A stretch of 33,535 nucleotides of DNA, taken from contig DUNB01000143.1 of NCBI GenBank assembly GCA_012839585.1, positions 1-33,535 on the forward strand, read 5' to 3'. The DNA comes from Alcaligenaceae bacterium (GTDB taxonomy: Bacteria; Pseudomonadota; Gammaproteobacteria; Burkholderiales; Burkholderiaceae_B). The notes beneath the pieces are model-generated. The model searched no databases. It was not told the DNA's origin and worked only from the letters and a program-made list of their open reading frames with translations. Positions 1 to 8,028 of the stretch are shown one piece after another. Position numbers and translations under genes: made by a program. Numbering within the stretch: position 1 is the stretch's first letter; each line of letters starts with the position of its first letter.

Positions 1-1
1 A

Positions 2-703
2 CAGTCCGAATGGCGCTTAGGCAAATTCAGTTGGGCGGTGGCAGATCAAGAGCAGGCCGACCCTTTATTCAATCAGTGGTATGAGGATTGGCAGCAAAAC
101 GGCGCCAGCTTTGTGTTTTTAGCAAAGGATCAGCAGCTGATGGCTGCCTTTGCCATTGCCGATCATATTAAAGTGGGCGTGGCCCGCGTGATTGCGGATT
201 TGCAGCAGTTGGGAGTACAGGTGGAAATGCTGTCCGGAGATAATAATTTTGCGGTGCAACGGGTGGCAGCGCAAGTCGGTATCTCAGAGGCCAAAGGGGA
301 TTTAATGCCCGAAGACAAGCTGCGCATTATCACCCAGCGAACACAGGAGCATCGACTATCGGGCATGGTGGGAGATGGCATTAATGATGCGCCCGCCTTG
401 GCTCAGGCAGATGTTAGCTTTGCAATGGGCGCCTTAGGTTCAGACATGGCGATAGAGACGGCCGATATCGCGATTATGAACGATGACCTGGCCAAGATCC
501 CTTATGCAATGCGTCTTTCTGTTGCGCTGCACCATATTCTAGTGCAAAACATCAGTGCTGCTTTGGGAATCAAACTCATCTTTTTGGTCTTAGCAATGAT
601 CGGGTCAGCCACGATGTGGATGGCGGTATTTGCTGACGTGGGCGCCAGTCTGCTTGTTGTTTTGAATAGTTTACGGTTGCTAAAAGCCCGCCCAAGCGCT
701 TAA
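2..703 (+). CDS. Metal-translocating P1B-type ATPase (ZntA/CadA-like), C-terminal part, cut by window start
   Basis: This is the last ~233 codons of an inner-membrane ATPase that exports divalent soft metals (Zn, Cd or Pb) at the cost of ATP. The frame is open to the left edge, so the internal GTG at 38 is not its start. Visible parts are the LSGDN segment of the P domain, the hinge motif MVGDGINDAPAL, and GSDMAIETADIAIM just before the last two membrane helices. The final helix carries ADVGASLLVVLNSLRLL, matching the aspartate-containing helix of the ZntA/CadA subgroup rather than the copper subgroup (family knowledge). The phosphorylation DKTGT motif and metal-binding N-terminus lie outside the window. 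It is 45 bp upstream of the SulP gene on the same strand, so co-transcription is possible. Exact metal specificity is inference. Confidence 0.9.
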   Translation, partial: QSEWRLGKFSWAVADQEQADPLFNQWYEDWQQNGASFVFLAKDQQLMAAFAIADHIKVGVARVIADLQQLGVQVEMLSGDNNFAVQRVAAQVGISEAKGDLMPEDKLRIITQRTQEHRLSGMVGDGINDAPALAQADVSFAMGALGSDMAIETADIAIMNDDLAKIPYAMRLSVALHHILVQNISAALGIKLIFLVLAMIGSATMWMAVFADVGASLLVVLNSLRLLKARPSA

Positions 704-748
704 ATAAATAGACGAAGTTAATTAACCGTTTATTTAGGATAGCTATCC
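701..748. repeat. Stacked palindromes in the ATPase-sulP spacer
   Basis: The spacer is almost wholly made of dyads. TAAATAAA (701-708, including the ATPase stop) pairs with TTTATTTA (729-736); inside that loop sits the perfect palindrome GTTAATTAAC (717-726); directly after comes GGATAGCTATCC (737-748), which contains the probable Shine-Dalgarno bases and abuts the sulP ATG. The symmetry is seen directly; a role as operator or translation-limiting hairpin is inference. Confidence 0.5.
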
Positions 749-2440
749 ATGATCGCTTTACTCGAAGCCAAGCGTGCCGGCTTATTGGCGCGTAAATACT
801 GGGTTTCTAATTGTATTGCGGGCATTATTGTAGGTGTGGTGGCCTTGCCGTTGGCGATGGCGTTTGCCATTGCCTCCGGTGTTAAGCCCGAACAAGGGAT
901 TTATACAGCCATCATTGCGGGTTTGGCTGTGTCCATTTTCGGGGGTAGTCGGGTTCAAATTGCAGGTCCTACGGGTGCCTTTATTGTTATTTTGTCGGCG
1001 ATTGTGGCGCAACATGGCGTAGAAGGGCTGCAAATAGCCACTCTGATGGCAGGCGTTATCTTACTTGTTCTGGGCCTGGGCCGCATGGGGGCGGTGATTA
1101 AATTTATTCCGGCTCCCGTCATCGTTGGTTTTACCGCTGGGATTGGTGTCATTATTTGGGTTGGTCAGTGGGAGGCCTTTTTTGGTTTGCCTGCGGTGAC
1201 GGGCGAGCATTTCCACGAAAAGTTCTTACAACTGATTCTTTCTTTTCCACGACTGGACTTGATGACCACCTTTGTGGCGGCGGTTTCTTTGTTGCTCGTG
1301 ATCTACACACCGCGTTTGCCTCGTATGCATAGAGTGCCTGGGCCACTGATTGCGTTAATTGTACTAACCACCGCACAAGCCATTTTTCAGTTTCCTACGG
1401 TAGCAACCATTGGCTCTGCTTTTGGTGAAATTCCGCGTGGTTTGCCCAGTTTCCATTGGCCAGAGGTGACTTTAGGCCGGATGGTCACGCTGATTGGGCC
1501 TGCTTTTGCGATTGCGATGTTGGGGGCGATTGAATCCTTGCTTTCCGCAGTGGTCGCTGACGGCATGAGTAAAACACGTCACCACTCTAACCAGGAACTC
1601 ATGGGGCAGGGGATCGCGAATATATTGGCACCTCTGTTTGGAGGTATTGCTGCCACTGGGGCGATTGCCCGTACAGCGACAAACGTACGTAATGGCGGTA
1701 ATAGCCCTATTGCTGGTATTGTGCACGCCTTAGTGTTGGTGTTGGTGCTGCTCGTGTTAGCGCCGTTAGCTGTATATATCCCCTTAGCGACATTGGCTGC
1801 AATTTTGTTTATGGTGGCGTGGAATATGAGTCAACCTAAACTGGTCATCGATACTTTGCGCGGTGCGCCCAAAGCCGATGCGTTTATTTTGCTGGTGACA
1901 CTCGCTTTGACTGTGTTTGCGGACTTAGTGGTTGCCGTAAATATTGGGGTGGTGCTTGCTATGCTGCACTTTTTAAAACGAATGGCAGATAGCGTGCGAG
2001 TAGAGCGTCAGGATGAAAAAGTCCTAAAACGCGAATTTAGCCACGAGGGGGTTAGCATCCCCAAAGAAGTCGCTGTGCTAACCGTAGAAGGTCCTTTTTT
2101 CTTTGCGGCGGTAGATCCCTTTGAGCGTGCGCTGGATGATTTAGATAAGTCTGTGCATACGGTCATTATTCGTTTGCATAATGTACCCTTTGCGGATGGC
2201 ACCGCACTGAGTGCTTTAGATAAGGCGATTAGTGCCTTTCAGCAGCAAGGGGTACGTGTGATCATCACAGAGATTAATCCCACGATACGTAGAACCTTCA
2301 ATCGAATGGGTATCACGAAAAAAGTGGGAGCACATCATATCCATGAGTCTATTCCTAGCGCGATGGTAGGAATTGATCATGAGGAGCAGACTGCTGCTGC
2401 ACATGTTGCTGTAGACGTTGCAGAAAAAGCTCAGGACTAA
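749..2440 (+). CDS. SulP family inorganic anion transporter with STAS domain
   Basis: A 563-residue inner-membrane transporter of the SulP/SLC26 family, which carries sulfate, bicarbonate or other small anions, usually coupled to Na+ or H+. Roughly residues 15-410 are a run of hydrophobic helices beginning with the family signature ALPLAMAFAIASGVKPEQG and followed by GSRVQIAGPTGAFIVIL, the conserved region around helix 3. Residues ~440-545 form a cytoplasmic STAS domain (VAVLTVEGPFFFAAVDPFE ... RRTFNRMGI). The length is normal for bacterial SulP proteins. The ATG at 749 has AGGA about ten bases upstream, partly inside a palindrome. The substrate cannot be read from sequence; neither sulfate-assimilation genes nor carbonic anhydrase genes are nearby. 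The 3' end overlaps the convergent lipoate-ligase gene by 86 bp. Confidence 0.93.
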   Translation: MIALLEAKRAGLLARKYWVSNCIAGIIVGVVALPLAMAFAIASGVKPEQGIYTAIIAGLAVSIFGGSRVQIAGPTGAFIVILSAIVAQHGVEGLQIATLMAGVILLVLGLGRMGAVIKFIPAPVIVGFTAGIGVIIWVGQWEAFFGLPAVTGEHFHEKFLQLILSFPRLDLMTTFVAAVSLLLVIYTPRLPRMHRVPGPLIALIVLTTAQAIFQFPTVATIGSAFGEIPRGLPSFHWPEVTLGRMVTLIGPAFAIAMLGAIESLLSAVVADGMSKTRHHSNQELMGQGIANILAPLFGGIAATGAIARTATNVRNGGNSPIAGIVHALVLVLVLLVLAPLAVYIPLATLAAILFMVAWNMSQPKLVIDTLRGAPKADAFILLVTLALTVFADLVVAVNIGVVLAMLHFLKRMADSVRVERQDEKVLKREFSHEGVSIPKEVAVLTVEGPFFFAAVDPFERALDDLDKSVHTVIIRLHNVPFADGTALSALDKAISAFQQQGVRVIITEINPTIRRTFNRMGITKKVGAHHIHESIPSAMVGIDHEEQTAAAHVAVDVAEKAQD

Positions 2441-3122
2441 CACCCAAACGGCCTAAGTCGTAGGTGCGTTGCATTTGATAACGTGTACTACGGCTTAGGT
2501 GTTTTTCGACTTGATTTGCCAGCTGGGTCACTGTAGCCAAATCCACGTCCAATAAAATAAGGGCGTGGGCGAGCACCACATGCCAATCACTGGGATCACC
2601 GGCCTGGCGCGCAGGCATAGCGGGAATCGCAGGACCAGAAACACGCCGCCAAACCTGCGCCGTGCCCACAATTTTCTTTGCTACACCTTGTTGTTGCACC
2701 GCTAAATTAAAACGACCATCACAAAATGAGCCAGGTACGGCTTGGGTATTGCTGTGGACGCCACAATCCTGCAAGGCGTTTTGGATGGGGGCGCACAAGA
2801 GTTTATACGCATTTTCGGCATGATCTAAAGGGCGCCCATATTGCCGCCACGCCAGGCTTAGATTCCAAATGCCAGGTCCTTGCGGCACCACGCCACCGCC
2901 CGATTGACGCACACTAATGGGCCAACCTTGTTGCGCCAACACAGATTGGCAGGTTTCAAAATTCGGGTTCTGAGCATAAGTGCGTGGCACAACCAAGCCT
3001 GTTTTACCCTGCCAAAGCAGGGCTTGGGGCGCGTGTAAGGCATCCTTAATCAGGACCTCATCGCAAGTATGGCTTTGAGGTCCTTGTAGCCGGTTAAATA
3101 CGTAGCGCAAAGTCTTCGTCAC
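2355..3122 (-). CDS. Lipoate-protein ligase A-like protein (BPL/LplA/LipB fold)
   Basis: A 255-residue cytoplasmic protein of the biotin/lipoate protein ligase family, expected to attach lipoate or octanoate to a lysine of an acceptor domain. The nucleotide/lipoate-binding signature is visible as RQSGGGVVPQGPGIWNLSLA (residues ~73-92), and the segment with the conserved lysine appears as KKIVGTAQ (~143-150). The histidine found in E. coli LplA after the GGG motif is replaced by the VPQGPG form, which I recall from betaproteobacterial homologues. Whether it is a true ligase, an octanoyltransferase or an amidotransferase cannot be decided. Its start lies inside the last 29 bp of the TM2 gene, implying translational coupling, and its 3' end is antisense to sulP. 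The last ~50 residues are outside the recognisable fold. Confidence 0.85.
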   Translation of the reverse strand: MTKTLRYVFNRLQGPQSHTCDEVLIKDALHAPQALLWQGKTGLVVPRTYAQNPNFETCQSVLAQQGWPISVRQSGGGVVPQGPGIWNLSLAWRQYGRPLDHAENAYKLLCAPIQNALQDCGVHSNTQAVPGSFCDGRFNLAVQQQGVAKKIVGTAQVWRRVSGPAIPAMPARQAGDPSDWHVVLAHALILLDVDLATVTQLANQVEKHLSRSTRYQMQRTYDLGRLGVSPELFLQRLQQHVQQQSAPHDQFLPSR

Positions 3123-3561
3123 TCATTAACAAATAGCGCAGTGCATCAATCCAGCTGACCAGTATGACAAGCGGGGCAAAGAGATAGAACAAAATGATGT
3201 AAACGAAACCCCAGCCGATTTGACCTAAGTAAAAACGATGGATGCCTAGCCAGCCCAGAAAGAAGGCTAAGAAAATCGCCATTTTACGTCGGCTTTGGAC
3301 GGTACGAGGTGAGTTTTTGTCACCGTTCTGACGGCTAATCCAGTAGCTAATGGGAATGGTCAGTACCAAAGCAATCAGCACTTTACCCCAGTTTTCTCCC
3401 ACATAATGCTGGACAGCATCAGCCACGTCTTGCAAGTTGTGAAAGACTAGCCCGGTTAAATGAGACAGCCAGGAAAAAAGCTCTACGCCTAACTTTTCAC
3501 CAAAGCTCAAGGCAACGAGTAAAACAATAAAAACACCAATAGCTAATGCGATATTACGCAT
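3094..3561 (-). CDS. TM2 domain-containing membrane protein
   Basis: A 155-residue membrane protein of unknown function. The first helix spans residues ~3-22, a second lies at ~60-78 (VLIALVLTIPISYWI), and the C-terminal part is a TM2 domain: a basic stretch (QSRRKMAIFLAFFLGWLGIH), the conserved RFYLG turn, and a closing hydrophobic hairpin to the end. TM2 domains are two short helices with a linker; their biochemical role in bacteria is not known. The ATG is preceded by AAGGAACCCTT, a good ribosome site. It starts 16 bp after glpK stops and overlaps the lipoate-ligase start by 29 bp, so the three genes form one transcription unit by spacing. A link to glycerol or lipoate metabolism is only suggested by that position. 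Confidence 0.85.
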   Translation of the reverse strand: MRNIALAIGVFIVLLVALSFGEKLGVELFSWLSHLTGLVFHNLQDVADAVQHYVGENWGKVLIALVLTIPISYWISRQNGDKNSPRTVQSRRKMAIFLAFFLGWLGIHRFYLGQIGWGFVYIILFYLFAPLVILVSWIDALRYLLMSDEDFALRI

Positions 3562-3577
3562 AAGGGTTCCTTTTTAA

Positions 3578-5068
3578 TTAAGCACAAGTTTGTTTAACGG
3601 CTTGCTGCCAGCGCTGCATATGCTCTTGCGCCGTTTGTGTACTGATTTGGGGTTCAAAAACGCGATCTACCTGCCAGAGCTCTTTGAGTTCATCGGTGCT
3701 TTGATAAATGCCAGCGCCTAAGCCGGCTAAATAGGCGGCACCCAGAGCAGTGGTTTCAATGAGCGTGGGGCGCACGACCGGGATGCCGAGCAGGTCGGCT
3801 TGGAACTGCATTAACAGGTTGTTTTGACTGGCTCCACCGTCAACGCGTAATTGACTGAGGGCAGGAGAACCGGTTTGGCAGGCATCTAGACTCATGGCTT
3901 GCAATAAGGCTGTGCTTTGGTAAGCGATGCTTTCTAAAGCAGCGCGAGCAATATGCGCCATAGTGCTGCCACGACTCAGACCCGTGATGGTGCCTCGTGC
4001 ATTGGCATTCCAATAGGGGGCGCCTAAGCCTGTAAAAGCGGGCACAAACATCACGCCACCTGAGTCAGGCACGCTTAAGGCCAGTTGTTCGATTTCATGG
4101 CTTTGCTTAAAAGCAGATAAACCATCACGAAGCCATTGCACCACAGCACCACCCACAAAGACGCTGCCTTCTAAGGCATAAGCAGCCTCAGGACCAGGCT
4201 GTGCCGCACAGGTGCTAATCAGCCCATTTTTAGAGGTTTGCGCGGTCTGACCGGTATGCATCAGCATAAAGCAGCCGGTGCCATAGGTGTTTTTTGCTAG
4301 GCCTGGCTCAAAGCAGGCTTGGCCAAAAAGAGCGCTTTGCTGATCACCCGCCACGCCGGTAATCGGAATAGCATGGCCTAAGTGCTCAGGAGCACAGTCT
4401 GCAAACTGGCTGCTGGAAGGCTGCACGCAGGGTAGAATAGACGCCGGAATATTAAATAACGCTAATAGATCCTTGTCCCACTGGTGTGTGTGGATATTAA
4501 AGAGCAAGGTGCGCGAGGCGTTACTCACATCGGTACAATGGGCGCGCCCGTTTGATAATTGCCAAATCAACCAGGTGTCGACGGTGCCAAAAGCCAAATG
4601 GCCTTGCTCTGCTAAATCATAGAGCTCAGGCGATTGTTCAAAGAGCCAAGCGATTTTAGTGGCAGAAAAGTACGCATCAAGACGCAGCCCTGTTTTATCC
4701 AATAACATTTGCTCATGACCAGCTTCTCTGAGACGCTGGCAGAGCGGCTCGGATCGGCGATCTTGCCACACAATGGCGTTATGAACCGGTTGGCCAGTGC
4801 GTTTATCCCACAAAATGGTGGTTTCACGCTGATTGGTAATCCCTATCGCACTAATTTTGGAAGCAGGTAGCTGGGCATTAGTTAAGGCTTGCTGCGCCGT
4901 TTGTAGTTGGCTGTCCCAAATGGCAAAAGGATCATGCTCTACCCATCCGGATTGGGGGTAGATTTGTGGGAACTCTTGTTGCGCAGAGCTCACGATCTGA
5001 CCCTGTTGGTCAAATACAATAGCTCTAGAGCTTGATGTTCCTTGGTCAAGGGCGAGTAAATAGGTCAT
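3578..5068 (-). CDS. glpK: Glycerol kinase
   Basis: A 496-residue cytoplasmic kinase of the FGGY/actin-like ATPase superfamily that converts glycerol and ATP to glycerol 3-phosphate. The N-terminus [16 protein letters not shown] is the phosphate-binding loop of the family; [14 protein letters not shown], the catalytic-region [33 protein letters not shown] and the C-terminal [20 protein letters not shown] follow in the normal order. Length is within a few residues of E. coli GlpK (502). The ATG at 5068 (reading leftward) has only a weak upstream GGA. It is divergent from glpD over an 89-bp gap, the pairing expected for glycerol catabolism; no glpF transporter or glpR repressor is in view. It leads the unit glpK-TM2-lipoate ligase. 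Confidence 0.97.
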   Translation of the reverse strand: MTYLLALDQGTSSSRAIVFDQQGQIVSSAQQEFPQIYPQSGWVEHDPFAIWDSQLQTAQQALTNAQLPASKISAIGITNQRETTILWDKRTGQPVHNAIVWQDRRSEPLCQRLREAGHEQMLLDKTGLRLDAYFSATKIAWLFEQSPELYDLAEQGHLAFGTVDTWLIWQLSNGRAHCTDVSNASRTLLFNIHTHQWDKDLLALFNIPASILPCVQPSSSQFADCAPEHLGHAIPITGVAGDQQSALFGQACFEPGLAKNTYGTGCFMLMHTGQTAQTSKNGLISTCAAQPGPEAAYALEGSVFVGGAVVQWLRDGLSAFKQSHEIEQLALSVPDSGGVMFVPAFTGLGAPYWNANARGTITGLSRGSTMAHIARAALESIAYQSTALLQAMSLDACQTGSPALSQLRVDGGASQNNLLMQFQADLLGIPVVRPTLIETTALGAAYLAGLGAGIYQSTDELKELWQVDRVFEPQISTQTAQEHMQRWQQAVKQTCA

Positions 5069-5157
5069 AAAACATTAATTTCCATGTAACCCCTCAAGTT
5101 TAGCCTCAGCTTGAATTAAACTATAGGCTGCATTTGTTTTTTTTTGGTTTATCCTCA
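5069..5157. promoter_or_regulatory. Divergent glpK/glpD control region
   Basis: This 89-bp gap must hold the start signals for both glp genes. It contains the inverted repeat TCAAG (5094-5098) and CTTGA (5110-5114), centres 16 bp apart, which could be a dimeric regulator site, and a run of nine or more T bases (about 5137-5146) just before glpD. I see no convincing -35/-10 pair on either strand. Operator identity (for example a GlpR site) is inference. Confidence 0.35.
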
Positions 5158-6741
5158 ATGACTTCAAGAATTTCTCCGCTGCTTACCGATAGATCTCAAC
5201 TGCTAGATGCTTTAGGTCGTATTGAGCAAGTTGATTTGGTTGTGATAGGTGGTGGGGCTACCGGTTTGGGCGTAGCCGTTGACGCCTCGGCACGCGGTCT
5301 GTCTGTCGTGCTGCTCGAATCCCATGACTTTGCTAAAGGAACCTCCTCTCGTGCCACTAAATTGGTGCACGGTGGGGTGCGCTATTTAGCACAGGGGAAT
5401 ATTTCCTTAGTGCGAGAGGCGTTGCACGAACGTACCACATTATTACGTAATGCCCCACATTTGGCAGCGCCCCTTGGCTTTGTGATGCCGTCTTATAAGT
5501 GCTGGGAAACGCCTTTTTATGGCATTGGGCTAAAGGCGTATGACACTTTGGCGGGGCAGGATGGTCTAGGCGCTACGCGTTTTTTAGCAAAACGGGCTGC
5601 AGAGACAGCATTACCCGGAATACGCACTCAAGGCCTAAAAGGTGGGGTGATGTATTGGGATGGCCAGTTTGATGATGCGCGTTTGGCGCTGGCGCTGGCT
5701 AGAACGGCGGCGGCTAACTCTGCGTTACTGGTTAACTATTGCCCAGTGACTCGCTTAATCTATCAAGACAACAAGGTCGCCGGAGTGGTGTGCGAAGACG
5801 CAGAAACCGGCGAAAAATACACCATCCATGCTAAATGCGTAGTCAATGCCACAGGCGTTTGGGTAGATGATGTGCGCAAAATGGATGCGACACAACAAAA
5901 CCAAAGCGCAACACCGATGGTGAGCCCCAGCCAAGGTGTGCATTTGGTTGTGGACAGAGAGTTTTTGCCTAGCGAGCATGCTTTGCTGGTACCTAAAACG
6001 GCGGATGGTCGCGTGCTCTTTGCGGTGCCTTGGTTAGGCAAGGTTATTTTGGGCACCACCGACACCCCACGTCCAGACCTAGCTCGTGAACCAGACGCTT
6101 ACGAACATGAAATCGAATTTATTTTGTCTGAGGCAGCCAACTATTTAGCCAAAGCACCTACGCGCGCCGATGTGCGTAGCGTCTGGGTGGGGCTGCGTCC
6201 ATTGGTTAAGCCTGTAGGCAATACGAACAGCACGAAAAAAATCAGTCGCGAGCACACCATCATGAGCAGCGACTCGGGCTTAGTGACGGTGACAGGGGGT
6301 AAATGGACCACGTACCGCGCTATGGCTCAAGATGTATTAGATCACTGCGTTAGCCAAAAAGTTTTACCCCCTTTAAAGCCCTCTGTAACTAAGCAATTAC
6401 GTTTGGTAGGTGCGCCTACGGATGGGGCGGTGCGCAATCTAAGTCAGATTTCTGATTTGAAGGCGTACGGCTCAGAGGCAAGTTGGGTGCAAAGTCTGCC
6501 TGGGGCGGAAAAGGAAATCTTGCCTGGGTTGACCGAGGCTATGGTGCGTTTTGCCGTACGTTATGAATATGCTCGCACCGTAGAGGATGTGTTGGCTAGA
6601 CGCTCGCGTTGGCTTTTCTTGGATAGTGAGCAAGCTAAAGCCGCCGCAGAGACTGTGGCTGATATACTACGCGAAGAGGGGGTCGAGGCTCCACGTTTAC
6701 CCGAGTTCCTTGCACTCTGCTCTCAGTACCAATGCCTGTGA
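5158..6741 (+). CDS. glpD: Aerobic glycerol-3-phosphate dehydrogenase (FAD-dependent)
   Basis: A 527-residue membrane-associated flavoprotein oxidising glycerol 3-phosphate to dihydroxyacetone phosphate and passing electrons to quinone. The FAD-binding Rossmann motif IGGGATGLG is at residues ~30-38; TSSRATKLVHGGVRYL and the later GLRPLVKPVG and VTGGKWTTYRAMAQ segments are typical of GlpD, and the C-terminal helical domain (AVRYEYARTVEDVLARRSRW) is complete. I chose the ATG at 5158; an in-frame TTG at 5134 would add eight residues (MFFFGLSS) and has an AGG six bases before it, so that start remains possible. With divergent glpK it completes glycerol to dihydroxyacetone phosphate. A strong hairpin follows the stop codon at 6777-6811. 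Confidence 0.96.
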   Translation: MTSRISPLLTDRSQLLDALGRIEQVDLVVIGGGATGLGVAVDASARGLSVVLLESHDFAKGTSSRATKLVHGGVRYLAQGNISLVREALHERTTLLRNAPHLAAPLGFVMPSYKCWETPFYGIGLKAYDTLAGQDGLGATRFLAKRAAETALPGIRTQGLKGGVMYWDGQFDDARLALALARTAAANSALLVNYCPVTRLIYQDNKVAGVVCEDAETGEKYTIHAKCVVNATGVWVDDVRKMDATQQNQSATPMVSPSQGVHLVVDREFLPSEHALLVPKTADGRVLFAVPWLGKVILGTTDTPRPDLAREPDAYEHEIEFILSEAANYLAKAPTRADVRSVWVGLRPLVKPVGNTNSTKKISREHTIMSSDSGLVTVTGGKWTTYRAMAQDVLDHCVSQKVLPPLKPSVTKQLRLVGAPTDGAVRNLSQISDLKAYGSEASWVQSLPGAEKEILPGLTEAMVRFAVRYEYARTVEDVLARRSRWLFLDSEQAKAAAETVADILREEGVEAPRLPEFLALCSQYQCL

Positions 6742-6750
6742 AAACAAGCC

Positions 6751-6770
6751 TATCAGCTAATTAGCTGATA
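6751..6770. repeat. Perfect 20-bp palindrome after glpD
   Basis: The sequence TATCAGCTAA-TTAGCTGATA equals its own reverse complement over 20 bp and lies 9 bp past the glpD stop. It is not followed by a T run on the plus strand, so it is not a classic terminator by itself. It could be a regulator-binding dyad or an mRNA 3' end hairpin. Confidence 0.6.
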
Positions 6771-6776
6771 AAAAGT

Positions 6777-6811
6777 CCAAAAAGAGAAGTTAGCCAAGCT
6801 TCACTTTTTGG
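6777..6811 (+). terminator. Probable transcription terminator of glpD
   Basis: Arms CCAAAAAGAGAAG (6777-6789) and CTTCACTTTTTGG (6799-6811) pair at 12 of 13 positions around a 9-base loop. The stem has A bases on one side and T bases on the other and runs into TTTAGGTTTG. It separates glpD from flhDC. The U tract is partly inside the stem, so efficiency is uncertain. Confidence 0.5.
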
Positions 6812-6816
6812 TTTAG

Positions 6817-6859
6817 GTTTGTAAGCAAACATCACTCATTTATGTTTTGTAACGCAAAC
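6817..6859. promoter_or_regulatory. Two similar dyads in the flhDC leader (candidate operators)
   Basis: GTTTGTAAGCAAAC (6817-6830) and TTTGTAACGCAAAC (6846-6859) are two near copies of one dyad-like motif, TTTGTAA(C)GCAAAC, about 28 bp apart (close to three helical turns) and in the same orientation. This is the layout of paired regulator sites. The binding protein is unknown; I make no assignment. Confidence 0.4.
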
Positions 6860-6861
6860 TC

Positions 6862-6875
6862 TTGATATAGATCAT
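6862..6875. promoter_or_regulatory. FNR/Anr-like box upstream of flhDC
   Basis: TTGAT-ATAG-ATCAT matches the FNR/Anr consensus TTGAT-N4-ATCAA at 9 of 10 defined positions. It begins 3 bp after the second dyad and about 190 bp before the flhD ATG. Oxygen-responsive control of motility is inference; no fnr-type gene is in the window. Confidence 0.4.
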
Positions 6876-6891
6876 GCTTAATGTTGGCAGA

Positions 6892-6921
6892 TTGAAGGTG
6901 CTTTTTGCTTTCTGTTAAGAT
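6892..6921 (+). promoter_or_regulatory. Weak sigma-70-type promoter candidate for flhDC
   Basis: TTGAAG (6892-6897) and TAAGAT (6916-6921) sit 18 bp apart, each matching 4 of 6 consensus bases. It lies just downstream of the FNR-like box and would give a leader of about 135 bases. Other AT-rich hexamers are nearby, so this is only a candidate. Confidence 0.2.
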
Positions 6922-7063
6922 CATGTAAGATTTTTTATTAGTAATTGTCAGGAAGTCTTTATCATTAGACGGTTTTTTTCGCTATAGGCCGAAAAGCTGT
7001 ATTGCATTGTTGAATATGCATCTGTCTAAGCTTATTGTTACTTGGCTCTCATAGGGAGGTCTC

Positions 7064-7396
7064 ATGCCCGTTTCAGACAATTCATTACTGAGCGATATTC
7101 AAGAAGTAAACTTATCGTATTTGCTTTTGGCCCAAAGGTTGTTACGTGAAAATTTTTCAGCAGGTATGTATCGTCTTGGCTTTGATCAGGATGTGGCAGA
7201 AACCGTTCTGAACCTATCTCCAGCTCAGGTTCTTAAACTGTCTGCTTCAAACATGCTGTTATGTGCATTTCGTCTTAATGATTATGAACTGCTCTCAACG
7301 TTAACTCAGGATGTCTTGGGTGGTGTCTTACAACAGGCTCACACAACGATTTTATTATCTCAGCGCGCAATTGCAGCAGCTGATGAATCGATGTAG
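7064..7396 (+). CDS. flhD: Flagellar master transcriptional regulator subunit FlhD
   Basis: FlhD pairs with FlhC in a heterohexamer that binds upstream of middle (class 2) flagellar genes and recruits sigma-70 RNA polymerase. The 110-residue protein shows the family pattern from the start: [20 protein letters not shown] followed by [15 protein letters not shown], all helical as expected. Enterobacterial FlhD is about 116 residues. The ATG at 7064 is set by a strong GGGAGG site seven bases upstream. flhC begins 8 bp after its stop, so the two are translated together. The 322-bp leader upstream is the longest non-coding stretch in the window and carries the candidate regulatory sites listed separately. 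Confidence 0.95.
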   Translation: MPVSDNSLLSDIQEVNLSYLLLAQRLLRENFSAGMYRLGFDQDVAETVLNLSPAQVLKLSASNMLLCAFRLNDYELLSTLTQDVLGGVLQQAHTTILLSQRAIAAADESM

Positions 7397-7404
7397 TTGG
7401 TCAG

Positions 7405-8028
7405 ATGACAACCAAGAGCGTACTTCAAGAAGCGAAAGACATAGAACTAGCAACCCAGATGATAGAACTGGGTGCGCGGTTACAGGTGTTGCAAGCAGAA
7501 ACCTCATTGAGTTATGACCGGTTAGCTCGACTATACAGAGAGACTCGGGGCTGCTCCCCACCCAAAGGCATGCTCCCTTTTTCTGTCGATTGGTTTACGA
7601 CCTGGTTACCCAATATTCATTCAACTATTCTTTATAGTATTTATTGCTATATGGATAAGTTGACGCCTGCGCGTAAGACACAGGCGTTGATCGAAAGTTA
7701 TAAGCTTTATTTGGAGCAAGCGAATGCGGGTAGGGTAGAAGGAGCAGGTGATGAGCCTGTACTCAGCTTTACGCGCGCATGGATGTTATTGCGTTTTTTT
7801 GAAAGTGATATGTTACAGCTGTCAGCGTGTGAACGCTGCGGGGGTAAGTTTATTGCACATGCTCACGAACCTGACACCGGGTTCGTCTGTGCCATTTGTA
7901 AGCCTCCGCCCCGAGCTGGTAAAACACGAGCTAGCAAGAAACGTACACAAGGTGCCACTATGAACAAAAAAGCACCTGCCAATAGGATTCAAAAATCAAC
8001 TCAAGGAAAAAACCTTAGCGAGACTTAG
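7405..8028 (+). CDS. flhC: Flagellar master transcriptional regulator subunit FlhC
   Basis: The DNA-binding and zinc-binding partner of FlhD. The 207-residue protein has the characteristic AKDIELATQMIELGARLQVL start, and its four zinc ligands are visible as C142-x2-C145 and C162-x2-C165. SFTRAWMLLRFFESDML just before the zinc site is highly typical of FlhC. After the last cysteine there is a tail of about 40 residues rich in Lys, Arg, Thr and Ser (RAGKTRASKKRTQG onward), somewhat longer than I recall for the E. coli protein (192 residues); it may add non-specific DNA contacts (inference). The gene is 8 bp downstream of flhD. Confidence 0.95.
   Translation: MTTKSVLQEAKDIELATQMIELGARLQVLQAETSLSYDRLARLYRETRGCSPPKGMLPFSVDWFTTWLPNIHSTILYSIYCYMDKLTPARKTQALIESYKLYLEQANAGRVEGAGDEPVLSFTRAWMLLRFFESDMLQLSACERCGGKFIAHAHEPDTGFVCAICKPPPRAGKTRASKKRTQGATMNKKAPANRIQKSTQGKNLSET

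Noticed and set aside
6988..6995. GCCGAAAA in the flhDC leader as a sigma-28 -10 element
   Set aside because: The position 15 bp upstream reads ACGG, not TAAA; a master operon would also not be expected to need sigma-28.
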